NCBI GenBank assembly: GCA_018136815.1
Contig: CM030936.1
Span: 6,844,382 to 6,908,381, forward strand
Length of the DNA stretch: 64,000 nt
Reading direction: 5' to 3'
From: Isochrysis galbana
Taxonomy: Eukaryota; Haptophyta; Isochrysidales; Isochrysidaceae
Positions within the stretch are counted from its first letter, which is position 1, and each line of letters starts with the position of its first letter. Below, piece by piece: positions 21,653 through 32,200 of the stretch. The notes under the pieces were generated by a model, which did not search any database, was not told the DNA's origin, and was given only the letters and a program-made list of their open reading frames with translations. The translations under genes were made by a program, and so were the position numbers.

Positions 21653-22868
21653 TAGGGGTAGGTAAAAATATGTACATATCGTACTACGTATTTGGGCCCT
21701 TCCTGGGCGAGTGCTACATATTTGGGGGGGGGGCGGCGTATCTCCCTACATATATTTGCGTATCTCCCTACATATTTGGGGGGGGCGGGGCGTATCTCCT
21801 ACATATGTTGGGCCCACTCGCGCGGGGAGGGGGGGGGGGGCACGCGGGAATGACCGTTTTGTTCGGTGAGTCGCAACGGCGCGAACGAGTACGTACGTGA
21901 TACTTTCACGTGTTTCTTTAAGACTTGGTGGAGGGGGCGGAGGGCGGTGGCAACAAGTGACGGGAGCGACGGGCGGCGAGCGTCATGCCGCCAAATGACA
22001 GCCAAGCAGGTCATGCCACTCTCCCCTTCCCCTCGCCCCTCTGCCCCTGCCCCATGCGTGCTGACCCGCGCCCGCACATCGCCCTCGCCCTTGCAGGTCA
22101 GCGAGGCCGCAAACGCCGCTGCACGAGCCGCGTTGCGTGGCGTGGGAGCGGCGGCAGTGATGCTGCGAGCCCCACGTCCGCACGCGAGGTCGACGGCGGC
22201 GACTGCTGCAGCGTGTGCTCGGACGACACCGCGGACGAGTCCACGAACGAAAAAAAAACCTTTTAAAATTCTCGCCTCGCGCGTGGCCGTGGGACCATGC
22301 TGACGTCAAGAAGTTCACATCCGGCGTTCTCAAGTGGTGGGCATCGAATCACAAGAAGTTCCCCACCTGGGCGCTTGCCGCAAGATTTGCCTTGTCTCTT
22401 TCACCCAATTCAGCCTCGTGTGAGCGCGTGTTCGTGTTTTCCCTGCTTGCTTGCATGTTTCCATCGGACCGGGCCACAACCCTGTCTAATCAAGTTGAAT
22501 CGTCTGTGCTGTTGCGCTACAATGGCAACAAGCGCGCAGGAGAAGGACGTGCGTGATGTGGGCGTGTGTGTGTGAGCATGTTGTAGTATAGCATCCTGTC
22601 TTTTTATGCTGTTGTCTATACTCTCTATGTATGGTCTATCTACATGCAAAACACCTTGCTAGTTGCTAGATAGTAGATAGATAATAGATAAGTAGGTGTT
22701 CGGAGATCTCGGAGTGCGTGAGCGCGTTAGCTTACTTAGTAGAAAAGCAGAAAACTTGACTACATAACTACATATTTTCTACATATTTGGGCGTGGAGTC
22801 TACATATTTTCAACATATTTCAGCGACATATTTGGGCAATTTTTTCTACATATTTTTACCTACCCTTA
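21653..22868. mobile_element. Internally deleted hAT element with ACCCCCAG target duplication
   Basis: A 1216-bp element. Left end TAGGGGTAGGTAAAAATATG; right end reverse-complemented TAAGGGTAGGTAAAAATATG. Perfect 8-bp direct repeats ACCCCCAG lie at 21645-21652 and 22869-22876. TACATATTTGGG-type subterminal repeats occur at both ends. It retains only a piece of the N-terminal acidic exon and the C-terminal dimerisation domain. Confidence 0.85.
22215..22556 (+). pseudogene. hAT transposase dimerisation domain remnant
   Basis: A frame with SGVLKWWASNHKKFPTWALA, LSPNSASCERVFVFSLLACM and LSNQVESSVLLRYNGNK, the hAT C-terminal domain. The family consensus at the corresponding place is CERVFSLLT, so there is a small insertion after CERVF. 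The catalytic core is missing: the preceding acidic segment (CSDDTADESTNEKKTF) corresponds to the start of the transposase. It is a deletion derivative that would need a transposase supplied in trans. Confidence 0.75.
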
Positions 22869-22876
22869 ACCCCCAG

Positions 22877-23638
22877 CCGAGCCACGCGCTCTTTCTTGCC
22901 CTGCAAGGGTTTTGTTTTCGCGCGTTGACCCCTTATACCCACCCAAATATCCACCAAGTATCCAGAGCAGCCCCTCCAGCCTGCTTGTACACTGCATGCC
23001 TGCATGTCCCACGCGCCACGCACCAGCCCTTGTCTCTTCCACACTCACATCATCGCGGCCCTTCGCCTTCGCGCAGGATCAGCACGCCACACAACGCGCG
23101 CCTCAAGTTCACAGCTTCTCGTTGATGACATGGACAAGACCGATGGGGAGAATGTGGAGGAGGAGGTCGCCCTAAACGACTCGGACGAGACGAGCGACGG
23201 CGAGAGCAGCGAGCTCTTGTGAACGTGTGTTCTCATTGCTTGCATGTTGCATGTATGTTTCCTTCTGTTCGTGCTTCGTCTTTATTGAAGCGTCTGTGAT
23301 GTTGCGCTACAATAGCAACAAGCGTGGTGTTTGATGAGTAAGGTGTGAGGTGGTTAGTGTGTTAGTGTAGAGTGTATGTATATGTGATTTGAGAGCTTTT
23401 AGAAGGTATATATTTGCGTATTTGCAACGCTATCTCTATCGTCTATCTATAGATGGCTTGAGATGGCTGAATGAGCAAACACCCTACCGCCCAACGCGCC
23501 CACAAGCGTTGCGCACCACGAAAAAAAAACTGAACTGCAAGACATTTTACGAGACATTTGGGCTGCAGGACGAGACATGTCTCGCCCATTTCTGAGAGAC
23601 ATTTGGGCTGAAAAAAAGAGACATTTCCGCCAAGCCCT
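22877..23638 (+). mobile_element. Second internally deleted hAT remnant
   Basis: 23050-23222 encodes an acidic stretch (DDMDKTDGENVEEE; LNDSDETSDGESSELL). It passes straight into a frameshifted dimerisation tail at 23222-23335 (ERVFSLL, then SVMLRYNSNK). Subterminal repeats GAGACATTTGGGCTG follow at 23560-23630. The right terminus reads, reverse-complemented, TAGGGCTTGGCGGAAATGTC once the insertion at 23639-24546 is removed (true end 24555). No left terminus was found. Confidence 0.65.
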
Positions 23639-24546
23639 TAAGGTGTGGAACAAGATACCTAGATATCTAGATAATAGGCATAGAGGGAGCAAAATGAGCT
23701 AATAGTATCTAACAAGTTAGTGCTTCAGAGCTAATAGTATCTAACAAGATAGTAAATATTGCCAATAGTATTAACAGGGTAGATAGTGCCCTAGCCAGGT
23801 GCGCGAGTGCTGGGTTCGGGGCTGTGCATACGAAAGGACAAATACAAATACGACAACGCAAGCGCCACACATACGCACTCACTGACAGTTGGCTGCAGCT
23901 AGCAAAGCATGCTCTAATGTTTCATCCATCTGAGCAAACTTCAAATCATCATGCAGCTTCCCAACTTTGGAGAATGCGCGCTCCACCCCCGCAGAAGAAG
24001 CCGGGCGCCCTAGGTATTGACGAGCCATCTTCGCCAACGTCGAAAGCCCCTAGGGCCTGCCAGTCGCGGCATCTTGCTTCGTCTTGTCGTGATCGCGCGC
24101 TTTCCACCAATCGAGGATGTCTATGTCCATGTTTGATACCTTGGGCATCGGCCCAAGTAGATCTGAAGATCATCCACATCTGCTTCTCCGGTTGCGTCCG
24201 ACGGGTCGTCTTTGTCGGACGTTGGGGCCAACGGCATCCCCACAGCACTGGCGCGCACCGCGGCGAACAGTTTCACCGCCATGTGCGGAGGAGCAAGTGG
24301 GGGGGGGGGGGGGGGACAACAATGATGCGGGAGGGGGGGCGATATTCATAGTAGGGGGTGCTAAAATAAAACTTCGGAGAGCACCTACTATCTAGTTATA
24401 TTATATATCTAGATATTAAGGAGCTCAGAGGAGCTAATAGTATCTAACAAGTTAGTGCTTCAGAGCTAATAGTATCTAACAAGTTAGCAAATTTCACGAA
24501 TAGTTTCTAACTAGATAGCCTCAAACCAAACCTATTCCACACCCTA
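23639..24546. mobile_element. 908-bp hAT element with CAAGCCCT target duplication, nested
   Basis: Left end TAAGGTGTGGAACAAG; right end reverse-complemented TAGGGTGTGGAATAGG. Perfect 8-bp direct repeats CAAGCCCT lie at 23631-23638 and 24547-24554. A 53-bp perfect direct repeat (starting GAGCTAATAGTATCTAACAA) sits near each end, at 23696-23748 and 24431-24483. It is inserted in the extreme terminus of the preceding hAT remnant. Confidence 0.85.
23880..24300 (-). pseudogene. hAT dimerisation domain of a different lineage, frameshifted
   Basis: On the minus strand, with frame changes, I read DILDWWKARDHDK, then ARQYLGRPASSAGVERAFSK, then GKLHDDLKFAQMDETLEHAL and a stop. This matches the hAT C-terminal consensus (SSAxxERxFS ... 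LSDETLE) but is not the lineage seen at 22.2, 31 and 42 kb. Several indels make it non-functional. Confidence 0.7.
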
Positions 24547-24555
24547 CAAGCCCTA

Positions 24556-24799
24556 CAACCAAACCTGAGGATGCACCCTCTGGCATGATAAAATTCGGCA
24601 AGCCTAACGACGCTCTCTCAGTAGGCAAACCCCGCACCTGAACGCCCCTTCAATCGACGATAAAGCGAACACGCACGCCCAGTTCTAACTTGGACCCGCT
24701 TCCGGCACTTGTTTCAACTGTTGCGCACATACATGCGGTGTGCTGGCTCGTCAGATTACCATCTGAAACATGCACTTTTGCACTTTAATGAGGGGAAAA
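24556..24799. other. Unique intergenic stretch
   Basis: No gene or repeat recognised between the hAT right end and the LINE 5' end. Confidence 0.4.
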
Positions 24800-24821
24800 A
24801 ACTATTGTTATAGTTTTAGCG

Positions 24822-25367
24822 ATGGAGCGCGCGCCGACCGCTCCCACCTCCCAGCCCCCCGCCGCCACGACGCCCCACCGGGGCCGCCCCAAACCGCCGG
24901 AGCCAAAGCGCTCGCAGGCCTCTGCCCCACCAGACACCGACGTCGAAATGGCTCCGCCACCCTCGCCTCCTCACCAGCCCCAGAAGCAGGGAACAGGCCG
25001 TGCCCTGTTCCCTGCAGAGAAACAGAGCCAGCAACTGGCTCAGCCGCCCAGCTCCACCGTCTCGCCACCCAATCAAGGACTCCCCATGGTGGGTGGCAGC
25101 ATTGCTGCCTCCCCCATGGTGGTAACTCCTACCAGCAGTGCACCCCTCGGGGGCGGGCACTTGACACAACAATCACTCCTTGGAGCTTTTGCTCCCACCA
25201 ACCAACAAACAACTCATGCGCCCAAGTCGTATGCAGAAGCCACGCATGGGAGCAAACTGAAGGAGCCAGCCCAACAAGCTCTGAAGCAGCCAGCCCAACA
25301 ACAACCCCAACAGCTGTCGCGCAAGCGGGCCGACCCACAGTCGGATCCCAAAGGGACTCGCTATTAA
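24822..25367 (+). CDS. LINE ORF1-like Pro/Gln-rich protein
   Basis: 181 aa from an ATG preceded by AACTATTGTTATAG. Rich in Pro, Gln, Ala and Thr, with APTNQQTTHAPKSYAEATHG near the C-terminus; SYAEA-like motifs are common in LINE ORF1 proteins that precede an endonuclease/RT frame. The start region recurs at 25997-26095 with the same leader, which argues for a true element 5' end. It runs immediately into RT-coding sequence in another frame, so the endonuclease region is deleted. Confidence 0.55.
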   Translation: MERAPTAPTSQPPAATTPHRGRPKPPEPKRSQASAPPDTDVEMAPPPSPPHQPQKQGTGRALFPAEKQSQQLAQPPSSTVSPPNQGLPMVGGSIAASPMVVTPTSSAPLGGGHLTQQSLLGAFAPTNQQTTHAPKSYAEATHGSKLKEPAQQALKQPAQQQPQQLSRKRADPQSDPKGTRY

Positions 25368-25370
25368 CCA

Positions 25371-25757
25371 ACACGGATTCACTCCCGACCAGATGGATCA
25401 AGGCTAACGGCAGACGCAGCAATCCCTTCACGATACATTGCGGCATGCCCCAAGGATGCCCGCTATCGCCCCTAGCTTTTCTCCTAGTGGCCGAAGGCCT
25501 AACACGTCTAGTAAACGCCGACCCGGAGATGAAAGGAATCAGGATAGGACCTAGAGAGTTGAGGCTTTCGCAGTTTGCGGATGACACGCAAATTTTAGCA
25601 AACTCCTTCGAGTCATTGGAGAGGGCGATGCACATTCTGGAAAGCTATGGAACCGCCACCGGGGCTAAAGTGAACAAAAGCAAGAGCATACTAATACGAA
25701 TGGGATCACTTACGGGAGCGCAGGTCCCCGAGACGCTAGCTTATCTTAAAACGCTCG
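25371..25757 (+). pseudogene. LINE reverse transcriptase fragment, runs into gap
   Basis: Shows the central RT motifs of non-LTR elements: FTIHCGMPQGCPLSPLAFLL (motif 4), LSQFADDTQIL (catalytic FADD) and GAKVNKSKSI. There is no upstream RT motif or endonuclease; it follows ORF1 sequence directly. The 3' side is lost in the N run. An internally deleted, inactive copy. Confidence 0.85.
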
Positions 25758-25857
25758 NNNNNNNNNNNNNNNNNNNNNNNNNNNNNNNNNNNNNNNNNNN
25801 NNNNNNNNNNNNNNNNNNNNNNNNNNNNNNNNNNNNNNNNNNNNNNNNNNNNNNNNN
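25758..25857. other. Assembly gap (100 N)
   Basis: Exactly 100 N, a scaffold join of unknown size. Confidence 0.99.
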
Positions 25858-25945
25858 CAGGGTGCGCGGTTTGGGAAGGCGCGCGGTTTGGGAAGGCGCG
25901 CTGTTTGGGATTTGGGCGGAAGTTGCACGGTTTGGGAAGAACGAG
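25858..25945 (+). repeat. Short tandem repeat of GGTTTGGGAAGGCGCGC
   Basis: About four degenerate units directly after the gap; the gap probably hides more of this array. Confidence 0.7.
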
Positions 25946-25996
25946 CCTTTCGAAAACACAAGATAATTTTTCATTTTACTTTTAATTACCCCTCTT

Positions 25997-26095
25997 GAAA
26001 CTATTGTTATAGTTCGAGCGATGGAGCGCGCGCCGACCGCTCCCGATCCCCAGCCCTCCGCCGTCACGACACCCCACAGGGGCCGCCCCAAGCCG
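25997..26095 (+). mobile_element. LINE 5' end fragment (second copy)
   Basis: Repeats 24799-24893 nearly base for base: AACTATTGTTATAGTT, GCGATGGAGCGCGCGCCGAC, CCCCAC.GGGGCCGCCCCAA. The frame from ATG 26021 breaks at 26095, exactly where an inverted-repeat element begins. Confidence 0.8.
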
Positions 26096-26310
26096 TAGGG
26101 CGGTCAAACAGGGGTTTTTTATTAGGGGTGAAAAAATGACCATCTCACGGTTAAGGAAATTTCAGGATTTTTTTCGGTAGAAAGTTCCCAATACACCCAA
26201 CTAACACATATCCGGGCCCCATTGGGACCCAGACCTCCCCCTTGGGCCCCCACAACAAAACGTAAGCAAATATTGACGAAAGACTCTAAAGTCGGAAAGG
26301 GCTTAAAGAG

Positions 26311-26680
26311 CTCAACTTCAAATCGAGACCGGGCGCGGTGCATGCCCGTTTTCGATGATCCACCTGGATGGGGGGCCCCGCCAGACACCAAATACACAGG
26401 GGCCACCCGCACAGTCACGCCAATTGGGCAGGCCGCGCGCCGAAACCTCGTCGAAATCAGCCATCCGCTGAGCGTCCAACGTCTCCGAGCGAGGCCCGGA
26501 GAGCCCAACTTCAAATCAAGACCGGGCGCGGTGCGTGCCCGATTTCGACGATCCATTCATGTGGGGGGCCCCGCTAGACACCAAATACACAGGGGCCACC
26601 CACACAGTCACGCCAATCAGGCGGGACGCGCGCCAAAACCTCGTCGAATTCAGCCATCCGCTGAGCCCATTGCACGTTAG
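26311..26680 (-). repeat. Two diverged copies of the 203-bp satellite family
   Basis: Two units 203 bp apart share GACCGGGCGCGGTGC, GACACCAAATACACAGGGGC and CAGTCACGCCAATC. In the opposite orientation they follow the block order of the array at 61480-64000 (GCCCAACTT, ACCGGGCGCG, CACCA.AT.CACAG, CACGCCAATC, CGCGCGC). Same unit length and same order, but strongly diverged. Confidence 0.65.
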
Positions 26681-26699
26681 GTGTCGTTCCGTCAATTGT

Positions 26700-27766
26700 G
26701 GGACATCAGTCGAATTGAGCGATCAAATGTCCACAGTTGTATATAGAGCAGTATTTTAAAATTAAATGAAGACTAGCATAACAACTTTTTTCTCTGCTTT
26801 CCCCCGCGGTGCATGTTCCCCCGAGGGGGACGCCGTGTTAGCGCTTTTCCTCTGCGTTTCCTCTAAGACAGTCCAACTCTCTCCAGTGACAACCTGTGCG
26901 GAGTAGACTCACCACTTGAGTATCAATCAGAGCCCTCCGTCTACCGGTGTGTTTGGGGGCGGCCATCCTGCACGAGCTGCTGGGTTGGCTGCCGGCCGTG
27001 CGGGGCACGGCGCGTGCGCTCGAGCTGCGGACTGTCACAAATGTGAGATAATTTCATTTCACATGTAATTAACATAGTTTGTTACACGTATTTTGTTACA
27101 GTTGCACCGGAAATCTTCACACAAGGCCCGAAATTCACTTTTCCCATTGCCCCCCTCCGCCGCCGTTCCGGCAGACTTCAGAGAGCCCGCACCCGCATCA
27201 GTTGACGAAGGGTTCGGTGGATCCGCCCCACTCCACACTTTTCCTCCACGTGGGGCGCTTGGCTTCACACTTGCTGCCTTCGATAATCATAATCACCACC
27301 TCGCTGTTGGCCGACTTGCCGCGCGACGCGCTCGTCGAGCGTCTCCCTAGCAACTGGGAAGGGCCGCCCCTCCTAGGACCGGACGGATCGCCGCTTATCA
27401 TGCGCGATCGACCCACTCTCACTCTCTGCGAGCGGGAGTAATGGGTAATGGGGAGGCGCGGCCCGAAATCGCGGTCTCAAGATGAGGCCCAAGTGCCAAG
27501 TGGAGGCTGCGCGGCCCAAGCCCAAACAAAGGCAAAGGACCTCTGAAGCGCACACCTACACCTACGAGTCTCTTCGACCCTGCGGCGAGGGGCTTGACGC
27601 CCCCCCCCCCCCCCTATTAATCGATTAATAGGGGGAGTTTCTTGAAAACCCCTAGCCTATGAGTGATTAGTCGTCCAAAACCCCTGATTACTAGCCGATT
27701 AATAGCTTAGAGGCTATTAATCGATTAGTAGCTTTAACCGAGCCCTAGCCTTGGGGGGGTGTCGCA
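26700..27766. other. No gene recognised
   Basis: Open frames at 27079-27441 have no recognisable domain. An inverted repeat TATTAATCGATTAATA lies at about 27615-27630 after a C run. Confidence 0.4.
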
Positions 27767-28250
27767 TCCGCGATCGACTTTAGACCGTCTGCCAATTCGT
27801 GCGTCTTCGTGCTCAATCGTTCTTGTTCGCCGCGGAGTTTTACTCGTAACTTGTAGAACTCTTCACTCGTAATTCGCCCTTCGCTCCGCTTGCCGTCGCG
27901 CCCCTTTGTGGCCTGTCTCGCCGCCCCTGTTTTGCTCCTTTGCACCTTGGGCCTTGCTCTCTCTTTGGTCCCTCCTTGCTGTCGTTCCCCCGCGCCTGCT
28001 CTCGCTCTCGTCGTAGGTGTTCGTCGCTGCGGACTTTTCCCCCGCGCGAAGCCTACCCTCTCGCCCCTTTCGGTTTACGCATGTAGATTCCCTCCTTACT
28101 TTCTACCTATTCGTTCGCTGTATCCGCCGTTCGCTGTCGGCTCTTCCGTCGCATCGTCGCTCTCTTGTCGGCTTTCTCTTCCTTGTTTCCTTCCTTCTGT
28201 GTCTTCCCCGCCCGCCAAGTGGGGAAAGATACGTTAGTGTGGGGGGATGT
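27767..28250 (+). repeat. Dispersed LTR-element-like repeat, copy 2
   Basis: Starts TGTCGCATCCGCGATCGAC and stays colinear with 59525-58950 (reverse strand) for about 350 bp at high identity, and with 9708-10740 more loosely. About 50 bp after its end is TGGTATC, reminiscent of a tRNA primer-binding site. The minus strand holds a short basic frame (KGRDGKRSEGRITSEEFYKL), but conservation of the DNA boundary favours a non-coding repeat. Confidence 0.65.
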
Positions 28251-28805
28251 TGGGTGAAAGTCGAGCGTGCGTGTCTTGGGTTGTTGTCGGACTAGTCGGA
28301 GTGGTATCCTGTCGGCCATTGTCGCCCTCGTTCCTCGCCCCAGTCGCTCCTCGCTCCCTCGTTCTCGCTCTCGCTTCTCGCTCCCGTCGTAACAAGCAAT
28401 CTTACAACACCACTCCAACCAACCCACTCGCCACTCGCACTCGATACCGCTCCGCCCTCGCGCTCGCCCTCGCCACTGCCCGCCATCCATCCTCCCGCCA
28501 TTGAGGTGGATCAGCCCGTTCAACCCGCCCAGTTCCAAAATACCGTGCCTCAGAGGATGCTCCTTGACTGTCCCGACCCTCGCCCCGCAGGATTCGCCCG
28601 GGCTCGCGATTGACGAGGAGCTGGAGCACCAGGACGCCATGGCGCTCGATGCTGCTCGCTGGTCGACAAAAGTTTGTTGGCCGCTGGCGGGACAGGTGCG
28701 CTGCCGATCGCGCCCGCTCTGGCGCAGGTCGACCAGGCCCGTACCTACAATGCCTCTGCCGCCCCAAACGTCAGGTTCCCGACTCGTCTTTCGACGCTGT
28801 GAGGC

Positions 28806-28862
28806 AGGGAGAACACCTGCCGCCAATGCTCAACCAGAGCATCGGCGGCAGGTGTTCTCTCT
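28806..28862. other. Strong hairpin, 26-bp stem with 5-nt loop
   Basis: Arms 28806-28831 and 28837-28862 pair along their length, with two or three non-Watson-Crick positions, around loop AACCA. The core is AGAACACCTGCCGCC / GGCGGCAGGTGTTCT. It lies inside the 26-33.8 kb inverted-repeat element. Confidence 0.75.
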
Positions 28863-29234
28863 ATGTTTTCGTCGGCTCCTCGGATTTTCACGTGCATCAT
28901 AGGGCTGGTAGCAATCTAGAAATGTAATTTAAGCTAGCCTGCAGCGTGATCTGCGACGGCGCGACGCGCGCGGCCGAACAGTACTGTGGAATTGATAGCT
29001 TTTTGTTTGACGTCTAAAGGGAGAATTTTTCTCCGCACGGAGGGCTCGAAAATTGGGCAGAAGGGCGAATTTCGAGCTCTAGACCGCCCGTTCTTTTGGC
29101 TACTAGTAGATTCAATATGTAATCTAGCCAAGCACCGGCCTGAAAGCTTCAGGCGTGATGGTTGCGATCGATTTCTGTGGGCAATCGTGTCGTGAATCAC
29201 GATTGGACACCGGCTGCTTTGCGCTCATCTCGAG

Positions 29235-32200
29235 TAGGGGTTGGCAGACATATCCGGATATATCTCCCGGATATTTAGGCCGCTTTTGGCCGAATGGATA
29301 TCCATGGATATTTGGCGGATATTTAGGGGGCCGGATGGGCTGAACGCAAAAATAAAACCATTGTAACCACTATTTAGCGCGCGAAAGTGGTTACGTGAAT
29401 GCGCGCGAAGCCTTTTTTTTGCCGGGGCAAACCCGACGCCTGACCCCGAGTATGCGGCTTCGTGGCTGCTGTGATACTTTGATAAAAGGCCTTAATACTG
29501 TGATAAAAGACGGACGAGAGCTGAGAAGACCGAGACGCGGAGGAGGAGCGCGAGCAGCCGGCAGTGCGGGCGATGCCAAGTGAGCCTCAAGCCCCGCAGG
29601 CCCGGAGGCCCGGTGCTCTGGCCTTGCTGGCTTGTGTGCCAAATCATCCAAATCCCGCACTCGCTACGCATTGCACTAGCCCGCGCTCGCACCGCTCGCG
29701 CTGCGCTGCGCACACGCCAGGCGCCAGGCACCGGCCCAACCTGCGTTGCGATGTGTGCGATGGGTCTGCGTTGCGCTCACTCGCGTAGCCGTGGGAACGA
29801 GCCTGCCGCTGCTCGCCAGTCGCCAGCCGCTGCTGGCCAGCCGCACGTGAGCGCCTGGCTCATGCCTTTTGCCTTTTCTCACCTCGTGTACAGCAGGTTC
29901 AAAGTGTACCCGTTCATCTACGGCAATGGTGCAAGTGAACGTGAACGTGGGAGAGGCGCGGCGCACGCGGCAGCGCGTGATGGACTCCAACTCGGAGTCC
30001 ATGGAACACAACGACCCTCGCGCGAACGACCAGAGCGACTCCGAGAGCTCGATCGAGATCATTGAAGATGAGGGAGGAGGCGAGTCGATCTCCTTCAAGG
30101 TGGGCATGGGCATCGTGCACGAGACGCTGGGCAACGGCGTGATCACCTCCTTGGGCGCCGGCACCCTCCATGGCAACAACAACGTGGAGGTGGAGTATTT
30201 CTCGACGGCGCACAAGAAGAAGATGAAGGCTTGGGTGCCAAAGCGCACACTCCAGGTGCAGCAGGTGCTAACGGCCGGCTAGAGCCTTGTTGCTGATTAG
30301 CTGCACCGACCCGGCCGGGGTGAGGTGCACACGCCCGCATCCCGCATACGATTGCAGGCGCGCTGCACGCCGCCACCCTATGGTTTGCAGGTCTCCGATC
30401 GTGATGATGAAGACAATAGCAATAGCGATGACGATGACGGGCCAGAGGTCGACTGCGAGTTGGGGCAAGATGGCCCTCTCCTGGCGCGGCATGAGCGCGG
30501 TCGTAAGATGAGAATGAATCCTCCTCCCAAGAGTGGGCGATCGTCGAAACGGAATGGTGAGCGCAAAACGCAGGAGCCGACGTCGGAGACGGCGATCGCC
30601 CGCATCAAGAAGCACCCGGACGAAGAGCTGCAGATGTGCAACGGCGCCATCTTCTGTCGCGCATGCAAGCAGGAGCTCTCGGCGAAGCACGCGAATTTCT
30701 ACTCCCATTTGAACTCCCAGAGGCACAAGACGCACATCTGTGCTCTACGTAAACGAGAAAGAGAGGAGTCGCGCACCAACCAATTCATCACGGACTACTT
30801 TGAAACCAATCCAAATGAGGTAGGCAATGGCACGCCGGCTGAGGTCCTCCTTTTCCGATGGATCGTGGTCGAGACTTTCCTGAAGTGCGGCATTGCATTG
30901 ACCAAGGTGGATGAGATGAGAGAGTTGCTCGAGCTCATCGGCCATCCATTGACGGATAGCTCGCATCTACGGAGCTTCATTCCGAAGATACTCAAGAAGG
31001 AGGTGGACCTAGTCAAGGAAGAGATGCAGGGTCAACATTTCTCGATTTCTTTCGACGGCACAACAAGACTGGGCGAGGCTGTCAACCTTTGTGCCAGGTT
31101 TGTTCCCTCTAACTTCAGTGGTGGTGTTGTGGTGCGCCTGCTGTCTCTCAAAACGACGGCAAAGCACATGAATGGCCTGTCGCTGCACAGATTCATATCT
31201 AAGATCATCCAACAGGAGATGGGCTTGGATGGTGACAAGGTTGTAGGCATTTCCCGTGACAGCTGTTCGACCAACGGCCTTGCATGCAGGCACTTGCTCA
31301 CATTGTTTGCCAACTCAGTGGATATGCTGTGCTGCTCACACACACTTCAGCACACTGGCGAGCACCTGCGATTGGACACTGTGCAAGAGTTCCTCACTCC
31401 ATGGTTGACCCTTTGCTCCCACACACAAGCGGCTGCAACAATTTGGCATTCTATGATAGGAACGACCATGAAGAGCTACTGTAAGACTAGGTGGTGGTCC
31501 CGGTGGGAGATCATGAAAGATCTCGCACAGCACTTCGGGCAACTCGACGAATTCGTCAAACGGCTCCAAGAGGAGGGTGTGGGAGACTCAACCACTACAT
31601 CCCTAAGGACGATATTGGCGACGAAGAGCGACGCCCTGCAGCTTGAGTTGGCACTGGCGATGGATCTCGAAATTTTGTGCAGCACAACCTACAAATTGGA
31701 GGGGGACGGTCTGGAGATTCTCATCGTCCACGATGTATTGGAGGGATTGCGCGCGCGTGGCCGCAGGCTGGGCACTGTCGCATCAGACTTCCCCAATGCT
31801 GCAGCTCTCTTAAGGGCAAAGCACCCGCTCACCGTGGGCACGTGCACGACAGAGTACTACGGGGCGCCCCACCATCAATGGTTTGCTGGGAAGGTTTCTG
31901 CGGCACGCGGTGGCTCTTGGACCATCACATACGACAACGGGTCGACGTTACAGGTCGACGATGAAAACGAGATGAGAAGTGCAGTGGATCCATGTAGCCT
32001 ACCTGAATGGGCGACAATGATGAGGCACGTGAAGGGAGCGTTTGATTATTTGGAGGATCGGCTCACTGACCATTGTGCCAGCCCATTTCATTGTCAGGAG
32101 CAACACCGCATTACGGGCTTATTGCGTGCGTTCGATCCATCGTTTGCGCACGGCGGCAGTGTGGATGCATTGTGGGTTCAGAGACTGGCTAGCCTTCCTT

